Below, in pieces: positions 18,736 through 27,720 of a DNA stretch of 64,000 bases. Source of the stretch: Halomontanus rarus (GTDB lineage Archaea; Halobacteriota; Halobacteria; Halobacteriales; Natrialbaceae); NCBI RefSeq assembly GCF_017357405.1, contig NZ_CP071597.1, positions 3,782,001 to 3,846,000 on the forward strand, written 5' to 3'. A model generated the notes under the pieces. It saw only the letters and a list, made by a program, of their open reading frames with translations. It searched no databases and had not been told where the DNA came from. Position 1 is the stretch's first letter, and each line of letters opens with the position of its first letter. The position numbers and the translations under genes were made by a program.

Positions 18736-19323
18736 ATGTACGTGCGGGACGCGAAAAACCGAGAAGAGGTCTGGCTTCTCGATCACATCGAGGCGATGGA
18801 ACTCGACGACACGGCGTTCCGCTCGCGCGATTACGTCGTCGCCATCGACGAAGCGTCGGGTGCGAAAGCCGGCTTCGGCCGGATCCGCATCCACAAGGGT
18901 GACGATGAGCGGGCGGACGTCTGTGAACTCACCAGCATCGGCGTCCTCGAGAACTGGCGCGGCCAGGGAGTCGGCGCCCACGTCGTCGAGCGATTGCTCG
19001 AGTACGCGAGCGACGCCGGGTTCGAGGAGGTGTACTCGCTGACCGGCCAATCGGCGTACCTCGCACAGTTCGGCTTCGAACGGATCGACGAGTCGGCGTT
19101 ACCGGCGAAACTTCGGAAACGACTCGAGGAGAAACGCGGACGGACGGATCCGGACGCGGTCCCGCTTCGGATCGAGACCGGGACGTTCCGGATGCTCGAA
19201 CGCCTCCGCGAGGCGTTCAAGGACGCCAGCGAGCACGGCGGCGAGCCGGCGGACGAGGAGAGCCCGGAGGACTTCGGAATCGATACCGAGACGGCGACGT
19301 ACAAGTACGATACCGGTCGGTGA
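18736..19323 (+). CDS. GNAT family N-acetyltransferase
   Basis: 195 aa from the ATG at 18736. The acetyl-CoA loop ([20 protein letters not shown]) with the R-G-Q-G-V-G signature lies near residue 75, followed by [20 protein letters not shown], a common N-acetyltransferase beta5 segment. The C-terminal 70 residues are charged and family-specific. Substrate unknown. The mutase gene begins 153 nt later on the same strand and may be cotranscribed. Confidence 0.85.
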   Translation: MYVRDAKNREEVWLLDHIEAMELDDTAFRSRDYVVAIDEASGAKAGFGRIRIHKGDDERADVCELTSIGVLENWRGQGVGAHVVERLLEYASDAGFEEVYSLTGQSAYLAQFGFERIDESALPAKLRKRLEEKRGRTDPDAVPLRIETGTFRMLERLREAFKDASEHGGEPADEESPEDFGIDTETATYKYDTGR

Positions 19324-19475
19324 CCGTCGCGCTTCGCGCTGCTCTCGGTCTGCGTCGAGCGGAGCCGGATTCGACTCGAATCCGGTGCAGTTCGACGCCC
19401 GCCGACGACCGAGACTCGAGTCCGTTCCCTCGCCGTTTCTCAACCTTCAAGCCTCGGGGCACCGTCCGTTCGCGT

Positions 19476-21158
19476 ATGTTCGATTCCGACGACCTCGAGG
19501 AGATTCGCGCCGGCCAAGAGGAGTGGGAGCGCGAGCAGGTCGACCCCGTCCTCGAGCGGTTCGGCGAGCGACGGGAGACGTTCACGACGGATACAGGGGG
19601 ACAGACCGTCGATCGGCTCTACACGCCGGCTGACGTCGCCGACCTCGAGTACGAAGAGGATCTCGGGTTCCCCGGCGAGAAACCGTACACTAGGGGCGTC
19701 TACTCGACGGGCTATCGCGGTCGGTTGTGGACGATGCGCCAGTACGCCGGGTTCTCGACGCCGGAGGACACCAACGAGCGGTTTCACTATCTGTTAGACC
19801 AGGGACAGACGGGGCTCTCGATGGCCTTCGATCTGCCCACGCAGATGGGCTACGACTCCGACGCCGCGATGGCCGCCGGCGAGGTCGGAAAAGCCGGCGT
19901 CGCGATCGACTCGCTCGCGGACATGGAGACCGTCTTCGACGGGATACCGCTCGACGAGGTCTCGACGAGCATGACGATCAACGCGCCCGCTTCGGTTCTG
20001 CTGGCGATGTACATCGCGGTCGGCGACCGACAGGGCGTCGACCGGTCGGAGCTTCGGGGAACGATTCAGAACGACCTGCTCAAGGAGTACATCGCCCGGA
20101 ACACCTACATATATCCGCCGGAGCCCTCGATGCGGATCATCACGGACATCTTCGAGTTCTGCGCAGAGGAGGTCCCTAACTTCAACACCATCTCGATCTC
20201 GGGCTATCACATCCGTGAGGCCGGCGCGACGGCGGCCCAGGAACTCGCGTTCACGCTCGGCGACGGCATCGAGTACGTCGAGGCGGCGATCGACGCGGGT
20301 CTGGACGTCGACGAGTTCGCCCCGCAACTCTCTTTCTTCTTCAACGGCCACAACAACATCTTCGAAGAGGTCGCCAAGTTCCGCGCCGCCAGGCGGATGT
20401 GGCACGACATCATGGACGAGCGGTTCGATGCGGCGAACCCGAAGTCGAAGCAACTCAAGTTCCACACCCAGACCGCGGGCTCGATGCTCACCGCCCAGCA
20501 GATCGAGAACAACGTGGTTCGCGTCGCCTACCAGGCGCTGGCCGCGGTCCTCGGCGGCACCCAGAGCCTGCACACCAACGGCAAAGACGAGGCGCTGGCC
20601 CTGCCGACCGAGAAGTCCGTCCGCACCGCCCTCCGAACCCAGCAGATCCTCGCCCACGAGTCCGGCGCCGCCGACACCGTCGACCCGCTCGCCGGTAGTT
20701 ACTACGTCGAGAGTCTCACCGACGAGGTCGAGACCGAGGCCTACGAGATCCTCGAGGAGGTCGACGACCGTGGCGGGATGCTCCCGGCGGTCGAGAGCCA
20801 GTGGGTAAAGCGCCAGATCCAGGACACCGCGTTCGATCGCCAGCGCGAGATCGAGGAGAAAGAGCGAATCATCGTCGGCGTCAACGAGTTCGAGGTCGAC
20901 GAAGAGCCCGAGATGGACGTCGAGGAAGTCACCGAGGAGGACGAGCGTCGACAGATCGAGCGCCTCGAGTCAGTTCGCGAGGCGCGCGACGAGGAGGCAG
21001 TCGAGGCGGCACTCGGGGCGCTTCGCGAGGCGGCCGAGGGCGAGGCGAACCTCATGCCCTCGATCGTCGACGCGGTGAAGGCCGACGCGACGGTCGGCGA
21101 GATCTGTAATATCATGCGCGACGTGTTCGGGGAGTACCACCCCGGCGGAGCGGTTTGA
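19476..21158 (+). CDS. Methylmalonyl-CoA mutase, large (catalytic) subunit
   Basis: 560 aa from the ATG at 19476. Signatures are [57 protein letters not shown] and [20 protein letters not shown], the TIM-barrel catalytic domain of methylmalonyl-CoA mutase. It interconverts methylmalonyl-CoA and succinyl-CoA using adenosylcobalamin. The B12-binding domain (DxHxxG) is absent, so a separate small subunit is needed; it is not in this window. The epimerase acting just before it in the pathway lies at 24067, on the other side of a metal-uptake pair. Confidence 0.95.
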   Translation: MFDSDDLEEIRAGQEEWEREQVDPVLERFGERRETFTTDTGGQTVDRLYTPADVADLEYEEDLGFPGEKPYTRGVYSTGYRGRLWTMRQYAGFSTPEDTNERFHYLLDQGQTGLSMAFDLPTQMGYDSDAAMAAGEVGKAGVAIDSLADMETVFDGIPLDEVSTSMTINAPASVLLAMYIAVGDRQGVDRSELRGTIQNDLLKEYIARNTYIYPPEPSMRIITDIFEFCAEEVPNFNTISISGYHIREAGATAAQELAFTLGDGIEYVEAAIDAGLDVDEFAPQLSFFFNGHNNIFEEVAKFRAARRMWHDIMDERFDAANPKSKQLKFHTQTAGSMLTAQQIENNVVRVAYQALAAVLGGTQSLHTNGKDEALALPTEKSVRTALRTQQILAHESGAADTVDPLAGSYYVESLTDEVETEAYEILEEVDDRGGMLPAVESQWVKRQIQDTAFDRQREIEEKERIIVGVNEFEVDEEPEMDVEEVTEEDERRQIERLESVREARDEEAVEAALGALREAAEGEANLMPSIVDAVKADATVGEICNIMRDVFGEYHPGGAV

Positions 21159-21257
21159 ACCCGTCTCGAGGGGACGGGAACGGTAGCAGCGGTCGGCGAC
21201 GCCCTCGAGTGGCGTCGTCACGGTAGCCCGACGGGTCCCGACCGACCCTCACTCGAA

Positions 21258-21271
21258 TTAGGCTGCCCGAA
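21258..21271. promoter_or_regulatory. Degenerate DtxR-like box upstream of permease
   Basis: TTAGGCTGCCCGAA matches TTAGG-n4-CCTAA with one mismatch and lies 36 nt (centre to centre) before the perfect palindrome at 21293. Confidence 0.35.
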
Positions 21272-21292
21272 ATATCGATGCGTTTTTGTTGG

Positions 21293-21308
21293 TTTAGGGA
21301 TCCCTAAA
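21293..21308. promoter_or_regulatory. Perfect 16-bp palindrome, probable DtxR-type metal operator
   Basis: TTTAGGGATCCCTAAA is a perfect palindrome of the form TTTAGG-n4-CCTAAA, placed just before the first start codon of the permease transcript. The same pattern recurs at 23896-23913 before the binding-protein gene. DtxR/SirR-type iron or manganese regulators in haloarchaea are known to use TTAGG..CCTAA-like dyads. Confidence 0.6.
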
Positions 21309-21314
21309 AGGGTA

Positions 21315-21401
21315 ATGAGCGACGAAGCGATCGACACCGGAGACGGGTCGTCTCGAGGTCCCGAAATCGAAACCGACCTCGAGGGAGGTGCGTCGCGGTG
21401 A
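21315..21401 (+). CDS. 28-codon leader ORF overlapping the permease start
   Basis: ATG at 21315, acidic 28-residue product starting MSDEAIDTGDGSS, stop TGA at 21399-21401 overlapping the GTG start of the permease (GTGA). It starts 7 nt after the metal-type palindrome, so it is the first ORF of that transcript. It may be a small protein, a coupling leader, or the displaced N-terminus of the permease. Coding status is uncertain. Confidence 0.4.
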   Translation: MSDEAIDTGDGSSRGPEIETDLEGGASR

Positions 21402-22552
21402 CGGAGAGCGAAACCGGTGTCCGTGACGGGCCGACCCCCGGGCACGACCGGGGATGGAAGACCCTGTTCGACGGGAAACTCCTCACCCTGTGTCTGACGA
21501 GTATCGCGATCGTGCTGGTCAGCGGGTTCGTTCAGGTCAGCTACGGGTCGTACTCGATGACGTTCACGCAGGCGTGGCGGGCCGTGCTGGATACGACCGT
21601 CCTCCTCGATCATCGGTGGCTGCTCAACTTTCTGGTCGGCGAGGACCTGATGCGGACGATCACCGGATTTCAGGGGGAACTCCCGGAGCTCTCGACCGAA
21701 ACGATCATCGTCTGGAACATCCGCCTGCCGCGGGTGCTCGTGGCCGTCCTCGTCGGGATGAACCTCTCGGTGTCGGGAGCGATCTTTCAGGCGGTCACGC
21801 GGAACGAACTCGCCAGTCCGTTCATCCTCGGCGTCTCCTCGGGGGCGGGCCTGATGATCCTGCTCGTGCTCGTCGTCTTCAGCGGGCTCAGTGCGATCCT
21901 GCCGCTGGTCGCGTCGATCGGCGGCGCGCTCGCGTTCTTGCTGGTCTACGCGATCGCCTGGAAGAACGGAACCAGCCCCGTTCGGTTGGTGCTCGCCGGC
22001 GTCATCGTCGGCACCGTCTTCGGCTCGCTTCAGACGGGGCTTTTCTTCTTCGCCGACGACATCGGCGTCGTTCAGGAGGCGATCGCCTGGACGAGCGGCT
22101 CGCTCACCGGCGTCGACTGGCAACAGGTCCGGATGGCGCTGCCGTGGTCGGTCGTCGCGATGTTGCTGGCGGTGATCAGTTCTCGCCAGATGAACGTCCT
22201 CCTGCTCGGCGAGCGGACGGCCTCCTCGCTGGGGATGTCCGTCGAGCGGGTCCGCTTCGCGCTCTCGGGGATCGCCGTGATCGCGGCGGCGGCCAGCATC
22301 GCCGTCGCCGGCATCGTCGGCTTCGTCGGCCTCATCGTTCCGCACATGGTTCGGAACATCGTCGGCAGCGACTACCGGCGGCTCGTCGTCGGCTGCATGT
22401 TCGCGGGTCCGGCGCTGATGGTCGCCGCGGACGTCGGGGCCAGACTCGCCCTTAACCCCGTCCAGATCCCGGTCGGGATCGTCACCGGACTGATCGGCGG
22501 CCCCTACTTCCTCTATCTGATGCGCAAGAAACAGGAACTGGGCGAACTCTGA
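21398..22552 (+). CDS. FecCD/BtuC-type ABC transporter permease
   Basis: 384 aa, GTG start overlapping the preceding short ORF. About nine to ten hydrophobic segments with the FecCD signatures NIRLPRVLVAVLVGMNLSVS, GAIFQAVTRNELASPFILGV, SSGAGLMILLVLVVFSGLSA and the C-terminal FVGLIVPHMVRNIVGSDYRR. Such permeases import ferric siderophores, haem or cobalamin. The metal-type operators argue for iron; the neighbouring B12-dependent mutase argues for cobalamin. The ATPase gene is not adjacent, so it must be supplied from elsewhere. Confidence 0.9.
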   Translation: MTESETGVRDGPTPGHDRGWKTLFDGKLLTLCLTSIAIVLVSGFVQVSYGSYSMTFTQAWRAVLDTTVLLDHRWLLNFLVGEDLMRTITGFQGELPELSTETIIVWNIRLPRVLVAVLVGMNLSVSGAIFQAVTRNELASPFILGVSSGAGLMILLVLVVFSGLSAILPLVASIGGALAFLLVYAIAWKNGTSPVRLVLAGVIVGTVFGSLQTGLFFFADDIGVVQEAIAWTSGSLTGVDWQQVRMALPWSVVAMLLAVISSRQMNVLLLGERTASSLGMSVERVRFALSGIAVIAAAASIAVAGIVGFVGLIVPHMVRNIVGSDYRRLVVGCMFAGPALMVAADVGARLALNPVQIPVGIVTGLIGGPYFLYLMRKKQELGEL

Positions 22553-22637
22553 ACGGTGAACGCTGAACACTGAACCCGTGATATCCACACACTCCCTCGA
22601 GTCGATCCGTGACGCGTGCGAGAAACCTGTGGCGGCC

Positions 22638-23891
22638 CTAGACGTCGCCGGCGACGATCTCGGCGACCCGCTCGCGGTCGAAGAGTTCTTCGTCGACGTC
22701 GTACAGTTGCTGGGCGGCGCGTTCGGTGAGCACGAGGTTCGTGATGGGTCCCTGGTAGAGCGGTCCGCCGCGGTAGACGTCGTCGTTCTCGACCGCCGTC
22801 AGGGAACTCGCGACCTGATGGTCTTCCATGTACGAAACGACCGTCTCTCGGAACTTCTGGGCCGTCTTGTGCTCCTGCCCGCGCAGGAGGATTACGTCGG
22901 GGTCGATCTCGAGGAGCGTCTCGTAGTCGATCTCGCCGCGATTGCTGTGGAAGTCCTCGACGTCCGTCTCGGCGAGCGCGTCGCCGACGGCGAGATCGTT
23001 CCACTGCTTGAAGCTCGTCCCCTCGCTGATGACGTACGGAAGGAACGTCTCGGGTTCGTCCTCGCCGGCCCAGAAGATCGCCACGTCGGGGCGTTCGTCC
23101 TCCGGCGGAACGACCTCGGAGAGCGAGGACTGAAACTCGTCGTGGAGGGTCGCGAAGGCCTCGTAGCGATCGGTCCGCTGAAAGAGTTCGGCGAGTTTCT
23201 CGAACGCCTCGTAGAGGGTGTAGTAGGTGTAATCGTGCCACTCGTAGCCTCGAGAGAAGATGCTGTTCCCGAAGAACGGCCCGACGCCGTTCTCGATCTC
23301 GTCGACGTCGTCCTCTTCCCACCCGGAGTACCGGTTCAGGAGGAAGTTGGGATCGATGACGTGGACGTCGGCCTCGAGTTCGTAGAACAGTTCCTTGCTG
23401 ACACCGTCCTGGTACAGGTCGAGCATGTCGCTCTTGTCGACGTCGACGCCGTCGATCTCGTCGTAGTACTGGGTGTGATAGCGGCCGGTGAGCCAGAGCG
23501 CCTTCGGCGGCTCGAGGCCGAGTGCGGCACCCATGTCGGCCCAGCTGCCGTTGTTCGCGACCCACGTCTCGGGGACCGAGTCGAAGGTGACGTCTCCGAC
23601 GGGTTCCATCGAGACGGTGTAGGAACCGTCGTCGGTCTGTTCGTCGTCCGAGGTCTCGTTGTCGTCGCCGTCGTCCGAGGTCTCGTTGTCGCCGCCGTCT
23701 GGCGTTTCGGTCGTCGTCCCGTCGTTTCCGTCCGTTTCGGTGTCGGTTCCGTCGCCGTTTCCGCCCTCACTCTCGTCCCCGTTCCAGCTCCCAGAGTCGT
23801 CGAGACAGCCGGCCAAGAGGCCGGTAATCGCCAGCGATCCCCCAGTCGTGAGTACCGTCCGTCGAGTTCGCAGTCTTCGATCGTCGGTCAT
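22638..23891 (-). CDS. ABC transporter substrate-binding lipoprotein, iron-siderophore type
   Basis: 417 aa. Tat-like N-terminus (RRTVLTTGGSLAITGLLAGC) with lipobox LAGC, then a 70-residue Gly/Asp/Thr/Asn spacer common in haloarchaeal lipoproteins, then a two-lobed periplasmic-binding domain (FDSVPETWVANNGSWADMGA, IDYETLLEIDPDVILLRGQE, PLYQGPITNLVLTERAAQQL). It should capture a metal chelate outside the membrane for the convergent permease at 21398. Its start has a metal-type dyad at 23896-23913, matching that of the permease. Confidence 0.87.
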   Translation of the reverse strand: MTDDRRLRTRRTVLTTGGSLAITGLLAGCLDDSGSWNGDESEGGNGDGTDTETDGNDGTTTETPDGGDNETSDDGDDNETSDDEQTDDGSYTVSMEPVGDVTFDSVPETWVANNGSWADMGAALGLEPPKALWLTGRYHTQYYDEIDGVDVDKSDMLDLYQDGVSKELFYELEADVHVIDPNFLLNRYSGWEEDDVDEIENGVGPFFGNSIFSRGYEWHDYTYYTLYEAFEKLAELFQRTDRYEAFATLHDEFQSSLSEVVPPEDERPDVAIFWAGEDEPETFLPYVISEGTSFKQWNDLAVGDALAETDVEDFHSNRGEIDYETLLEIDPDVILLRGQEHKTAQKFRETVVSYMEDHQVASSLTAVENDDVYRGGPLYQGPITNLVLTERAAQQLYDVDEELFDRERVAEIVAGDV

Positions 23892-23895
23892 CGTA

Positions 23896-23913
23896 TTTTA
23901 GGCCGACCTAAAA
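23896..23913. promoter_or_regulatory. DtxR-like dyad before the binding-protein gene
   Basis: TTTTAGGCCGACCTAAAA has 7-bp perfect arms around CCGA, 4 nt before the binding-protein ATG (minus strand). It shares the TTTAGG-n4-CCTAAA pattern with 21293-21308, so both genes are likely controlled together by one metal sensor. Confidence 0.6.
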
Positions 23914-24066
23914 ATTTAAAAGCGTTGTGATTCTCCGATCGGTGCACGAATCGGATGCGACCGGCGGCCACCGGTACGAACGCTCTCCGTTCTCGTCTTC
24001 GCTTCCGTTCGCCGACTCGCCGCGCTCGACGCAAGACTCACACCTTCGCCGAACGCAATCGAACAC

Positions 24067-24456
24067 ATGCACGGCCACTTCGATCACGCCGGTATCGCGA
24101 CCGACGACGCGACGGGCCTCGCGACGGTATTTACCGACCTCTTCGGTGCCAGCCTCGTCCACGAAGAGGAGTTCGACGGCATGCGCGTCGTCTTCCTCGA
24201 CCTCGGGAACGGGTACTTCGAACTGCTCGAGCCGCTCGAGGACGGGACGATCGCACGCTACATCGACGACCACGGTTCCGGGATCCACCACCTCGCCGTC
24301 GAAACGGACGATCTCGACGGTGCACTCGAGCGCGCTCGAGAACTGGGTCTCGACCTGATCGACGAGACGCCCCGTCGGGGTGCGTGGGGCCACGACGTCG
24401 CCTTCCTGCATCCGAAATCCACCGGCGGCGTGCTGGTGGAGTTCGTCGAGCACTGA
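24067..24456 (+). CDS. mce: Methylmalonyl-CoA epimerase
   Basis: 129 aa. The N-terminus HFDHAGIATDDATGLATVFT carries the first metal His, the middle has the Glu of VVFLDLGNGYFELLEPLEDG, and IHHLAVETDDLDGALERARE and VAFLHPKSTGGVLVEFVEH supply the other ligands of this vicinal-oxygen-chelate fold. It converts (S)- to (R)-methylmalonyl-CoA for the mutase encoded at 19476. The uptake genes lie between the two. Confidence 0.93.
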   Translation: MHGHFDHAGIATDDATGLATVFTDLFGASLVHEEEFDGMRVVFLDLGNGYFELLEPLEDGTIARYIDDHGSGIHHLAVETDDLDGALERARELGLDLIDETPRRGAWGHDVAFLHPKSTGGVLVEFVEH

Positions 24457-24506
24457 TCGCGGAGTTGAACACTAATCGCGAAGTCGAACACTGCCCGAGA
24501 GCCGAA

Positions 24507-25061
24507 TCAGGAACTCGAGACGGTCTCCGTCCGGGTATTGACGCCGCCCTCGGTGATCTCGACGGTCGTCCGACTCACGCTCGATTCGCCGGAGTGGCCG
24601 ACGCTCGACTGCGTCAGCGCCCCGTCGCTCTCGACGGTGACGGTGTACCCGGCCGACTCGCCGATCGTCACCTCGAGAAAGCCCGTCGACGGAAGCGTGA
24701 GCGTTCGCTCGAGGTCGGCTCCGCACTCGTTTCGACCCTGCTCACTGTCGTCCCCGTCGTGGTCCTCCTCCTCCGACTCCGCCTTCAGACTCACGGCGAG
24801 TTCGATCTCGCGATCGTCCTCGCCGGCGTTGCGAACGATCAGTCTGTCCGGGTCGTCGATTCCCTCGAGGTTGCCCAGTTCGTGGGTTTCGACGGGTTCG
24901 TCGTCGTTGCCGTCGCCGTCGTCATCGTCGTCACCCGCCGAACCCGAACTCGCCGAGTCGGTGTCGAGCGATCTACCGTCGCCGAGACACCCAGCCAGTA
25001 CGGCGCCGGTCGTCGCGCCGACGGCGACAGTCGCTCGAGTGAGAAGCGCGCGTCTGTCCAT
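24507..25061 (-). CDS. Secreted lipoprotein, function unknown
   Basis: 184 aa from the ATG at 25061. Basic start MDRRALLTRATVAVGATTG, then lipobox VLAGC with Cys near residue 25, an Asp/Gly/Ser-rich spacer and a small beta-rich domain (DRLIVRNAGEDDREIELAVS, TGFLEVTIGESAGYTVTVES). The layout is that of haloarchaeal surface lipoproteins with an Ig-like domain. No ligand is evident. Confidence 0.75.
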   Translation of the reverse strand: MDRRALLTRATVAVGATTGAVLAGCLGDGRSLDTDSASSGSAGDDDDDGDGNDDEPVETHELGNLEGIDDPDRLIVRNAGEDDREIELAVSLKAESEEEDHDGDDSEQGRNECGADLERTLTLPSTGFLEVTIGESAGYTVTVESDGALTQSSVGHSGESSVSRTTVEITEGGVNTRTETVSSS

Positions 25062-25171
25062 CACTACAAATTGACACGACACCGAGCGTAAAACGTCTTT
25101 TTCACGCGAACCGGACCGACGGGACGAGACGACTGTTCGACTCGAGAGACGGTCTCTCAACTCTCAACCCT

Positions 25172-25810
25172 TCACCCGAAGTTCTCGATCAGCGCCTCGT
25201 CGGAATCGCCGCCGGCCTCCTCGATCGCGTCGCCGACCGCGTGGACGAAGTCGCTGAACCCGAAGACGTAGAACTGGCCGTCCTCGAGGTGTTCGGCGAC
25301 CGCATCGGCGAGACCCGCCTCGTCCCCGTCGTCGATAATCGTCACCGTAGCCCCGTCCGTCGCGAGCGCCTCGAGTCGATCCTCGTGTGCGGGCGAATCG
25401 TCCTGATAGACGACGCTCGCCTCTCGGCCCGCGTCGTGGGCCGCCTCGGCGATCGCAACCGCGGGTCCGACGCCGGGACCGCCGGCGACGGCGACGACGT
25501 CCGTCTCGCCCTCGTAGGTAATCGTCCCGAACGGCCCCTCGACGTGGACCGTCTCGCCGCCCTCGAGGTCGGCGAGCCACGGCGAGAGGTCGCCGTCGGG
25601 ATCGACGCCGACGGTCAGTTCGAACGTCTCCGTCACAGCCGGCGAGGAGAGCGTGTAGTGGCGGGTGATCTCTTCCCCGTCGAGCTCGGCTCGAAGCAGG
25701 ACGAACTGTCCGGGCAGCGCGTCGAAGCCGTCGGGCGTCGACAACTCGAGTGCGATCGTCTCGGTGCCGACGTCGCGAACGGATTCGACGGCGACTGGTG
25801 TTCCTTCCAT
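25172..25810 (-). CDS. FAD/NAD(P)H reductase of the ferredoxin-NADP reductase family
   Basis: 212 aa from the ATG at 25810. The flavin motif RHYTLSSP (R-x-Y-T/S) near residue 49, and the NAD(P)-binding GGPGVGPAVAIAEAAHDAGR, fit FNR-like reductases; the end FVHAVGDAIEEAGG also fits. It is smaller than many and has no ferredoxin domain. It lies divergently next to korA, so a role moving electrons between ferredoxin and NAD(P)H is plausible, but this is inference. Confidence 0.85.
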   Translation of the reverse strand: MEGTPVAVESVRDVGTETIALELSTPDGFDALPGQFVLLRAELDGEEITRHYTLSSPAVTETFELTVGVDPDGDLSPWLADLEGGETVHVEGPFGTITYEGETDVVAVAGGPGVGPAVAIAEAAHDAGREASVVYQDDSPAHEDRLEALATDGATVTIIDDGDEAGLADAVAEHLEDGQFYVFGFSDFVHAVGDAIEEAGGDSDEALIENFG

Positions 25811-25932
25811 GGTCTGCGGATTCGCCGGGCGGTCAAAAAGGCGTTCCCTTTTGTCTGTTACGCGAAACTCACTCAGAAGAGGATAAACAATTCGGCCGGA
25901 ATTTCCACGACTCGGTAGGTGTTTCAGAAGCC

Positions 25933-25942
25933 TTTTCATTTA
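25933..25942 (+). promoter_or_regulatory. TATA-like box of korAB
   Basis: TTTTCATTTA is centred 28 nt before the korA ATG. Confidence 0.55.
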
Positions 25943-25965
25943 CCGAAGGCAAGGGTCGCTATAAC

Positions 25966-27720
25966 ATGGCTGAGGACCTCAACTGGGCAGTCGGAGGCGA
26001 GGCCGGTGACGGCATCGACTCGACGGGCAAGATCTTCGCCCAGGCACTCTCCAGAGCCGGACGACACGTGTTTACGTCGAAGGACTTCGCGTCTCGAATC
26101 CGTGGCGGCTACACGGCCTACAAGATTCGAACCTCCGTCGACGAGGTACAGAGCGTCGTCGACCGACTCGACATCTTAGTCGCACTGACTCAGCGAACGA
26201 TCGACGAGAACCTCGACGAACTCCACGAGGATAGCGCCGTCATCTACGACGGCGAGCGCTCGTGGGAAGCCGACATTCCCGACGAGATCACCGCCGTCGA
26301 CGTCCCGCTGAAATCGCTCGCCGAAGACGCCGGCGGTGCGATCATGCGCAACGTCGTCGCGCTCGGCGCCGCCTGCGAACTGACGAACTTCGACGTCGAG
26401 TACCTCGACGAATCCCTCGAGAAACGCTTCGGCGGCAAGGGCTCGAAAATCGTCGAGAACAACAAGGAGGCTGCCCGCCTCGGCCAGAACTACGTGCAGG
26501 AGAACTACGATCTCGACCTCGGCTACGACCTCGAGATCACGGACAACGACTACGTCCTCCTCAACGGAGACGAAGCGATCGGAATGGGTGCGCTCGCCGC
26601 CGGCTGTCGCTTCTACGCCGGCTACCCGATCACACCCGCGACGAACGTGATGGAGTACCTCACGGGCCGGATCGAACGCTACGGCGGCCACGTCGTTCAG
26701 GCCGAAGACGAACTGTCGGCGATCAACATGGCCCTCGGTGCCGCACGTGCCGGCGCCCGCTCGATGACCGCGACCTCCGGACCCGGGATCGACCTCATGG
26801 CCGAGACGTTCGGCCTGATCGCGACCAGCGAGACGCCGCTGGTGATCTGCGACGTCATGCGTTCGGGCCCGTCGACCGGGATGCCCACCAAACAGGAACA
26901 GGGCGACCTGAACATGACCCTCTACGGCGGCCACGGCGAGATTCCGCGGTTCGTCATCACGCCGACGACCATCTCCGAGTGTTTCTGGAAGACCGTCGAG
27001 GCGTTCAACTACGCCGAGAAGTACCAGACGCCGGTCTACCTCGTCGCCGACCTCGCACTCGCCGTCACGGAGCAGACGTTCCCGCCCGAGGCGTTCGACA
27101 TGGACGAGGTCGAGATCGAACGCGGCAAGATCGTCGACGACGAGACCGTCGACGAGTGGCTCGACGAACAGGGTCGCTTCCGCGCTCACGCCGACACCGA
27201 AGACGGCGTCAGCCCCCGCGCGCTCCCCGGCACGATCGACGGCGCACACATGTCGACCGGCTTAGAGCACGACGAACTCGGTCGCCGGACCGAGCGCCAG
27301 GACGAACGCGTCCAACAGGTCGACAAGCGCAACCGGAAGGTCGAGACCGCACAGGAACAGGAAGACTGGGACTACCGCGAGTTCGGCGATCCCGACTCGG
27401 ACAACGTCGTCATCTCGTGGGGATCGAACGAGGGCGCGCTCGTCGAAGCCCTCGAGATCCTCGAGGAAGAGGGGACCGACGTCCGCGTCATCTCGGTGCC
27501 GTACATCTTCCCGCGACCGGACCTCACCGAAGACGTCGAAGGCGCGGAGAACGTGATCGTCGTCGAGTGTAACGCCACCGGGCAGTTCGCCGACGTCATC
27601 GAGCACGACACCCTTACCCGCGTCAAGCGCATCAACAAGTACACCGGCGTCCGCTTCAAGGCGGACGAACTCGCCGAACAGATCGAAGAGCAACTCGCCG
27701 CGGAGGTGCCAGCACAATGA
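25966..27720 (+). CDS. korA: 2-oxoacid:ferredoxin oxidoreductase alpha subunit (gamma-alpha fusion)
   Basis: 584 aa from the ATG at 25966. Residues 1-190 are the gamma domain (WAVGGEAGDGIDSTGKIFAQ), and from about 200 the alpha domain follows (GCRFYAGYPITPATNVMEYL, TATSGPGIDLMAETFGLIAT, RSGPSTGMPTKQEQGDLNMT). This is the Halobacterium-type two-subunit enzyme, in which korA and korB form the oxidoreductase that makes succinyl-CoA and reduced ferredoxin from 2-oxoglutarate. Its stop overlaps the korB start (ATGA), so translation is coupled. 2-Oxoglutarate is preferred as substrate from family memory; pyruvate is not excluded. Confidence 0.9.
   Translation: MAEDLNWAVGGEAGDGIDSTGKIFAQALSRAGRHVFTSKDFASRIRGGYTAYKIRTSVDEVQSVVDRLDILVALTQRTIDENLDELHEDSAVIYDGERSWEADIPDEITAVDVPLKSLAEDAGGAIMRNVVALGAACELTNFDVEYLDESLEKRFGGKGSKIVENNKEAARLGQNYVQENYDLDLGYDLEITDNDYVLLNGDEAIGMGALAAGCRFYAGYPITPATNVMEYLTGRIERYGGHVVQAEDELSAINMALGAARAGARSMTATSGPGIDLMAETFGLIATSETPLVICDVMRSGPSTGMPTKQEQGDLNMTLYGGHGEIPRFVITPTTISECFWKTVEAFNYAEKYQTPVYLVADLALAVTEQTFPPEAFDMDEVEIERGKIVDDETVDEWLDEQGRFRAHADTEDGVSPRALPGTIDGAHMSTGLEHDELGRRTERQDERVQQVDKRNRKVETAQEQEDWDYREFGDPDSDNVVISWGSNEGALVEALEILEEEGTDVRVISVPYIFPRPDLTEDVEGAENVIVVECNATGQFADVIEHDTLTRVKRINKYTGVRFKADELAEQIEEQLAAEVPAQ

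Noticed and set aside
21159..21397. Cobalamin riboswitch before the permease
   Set aside because: No B12-box-like conserved pieces are visible; the palindrome is of the metal-regulator type instead.
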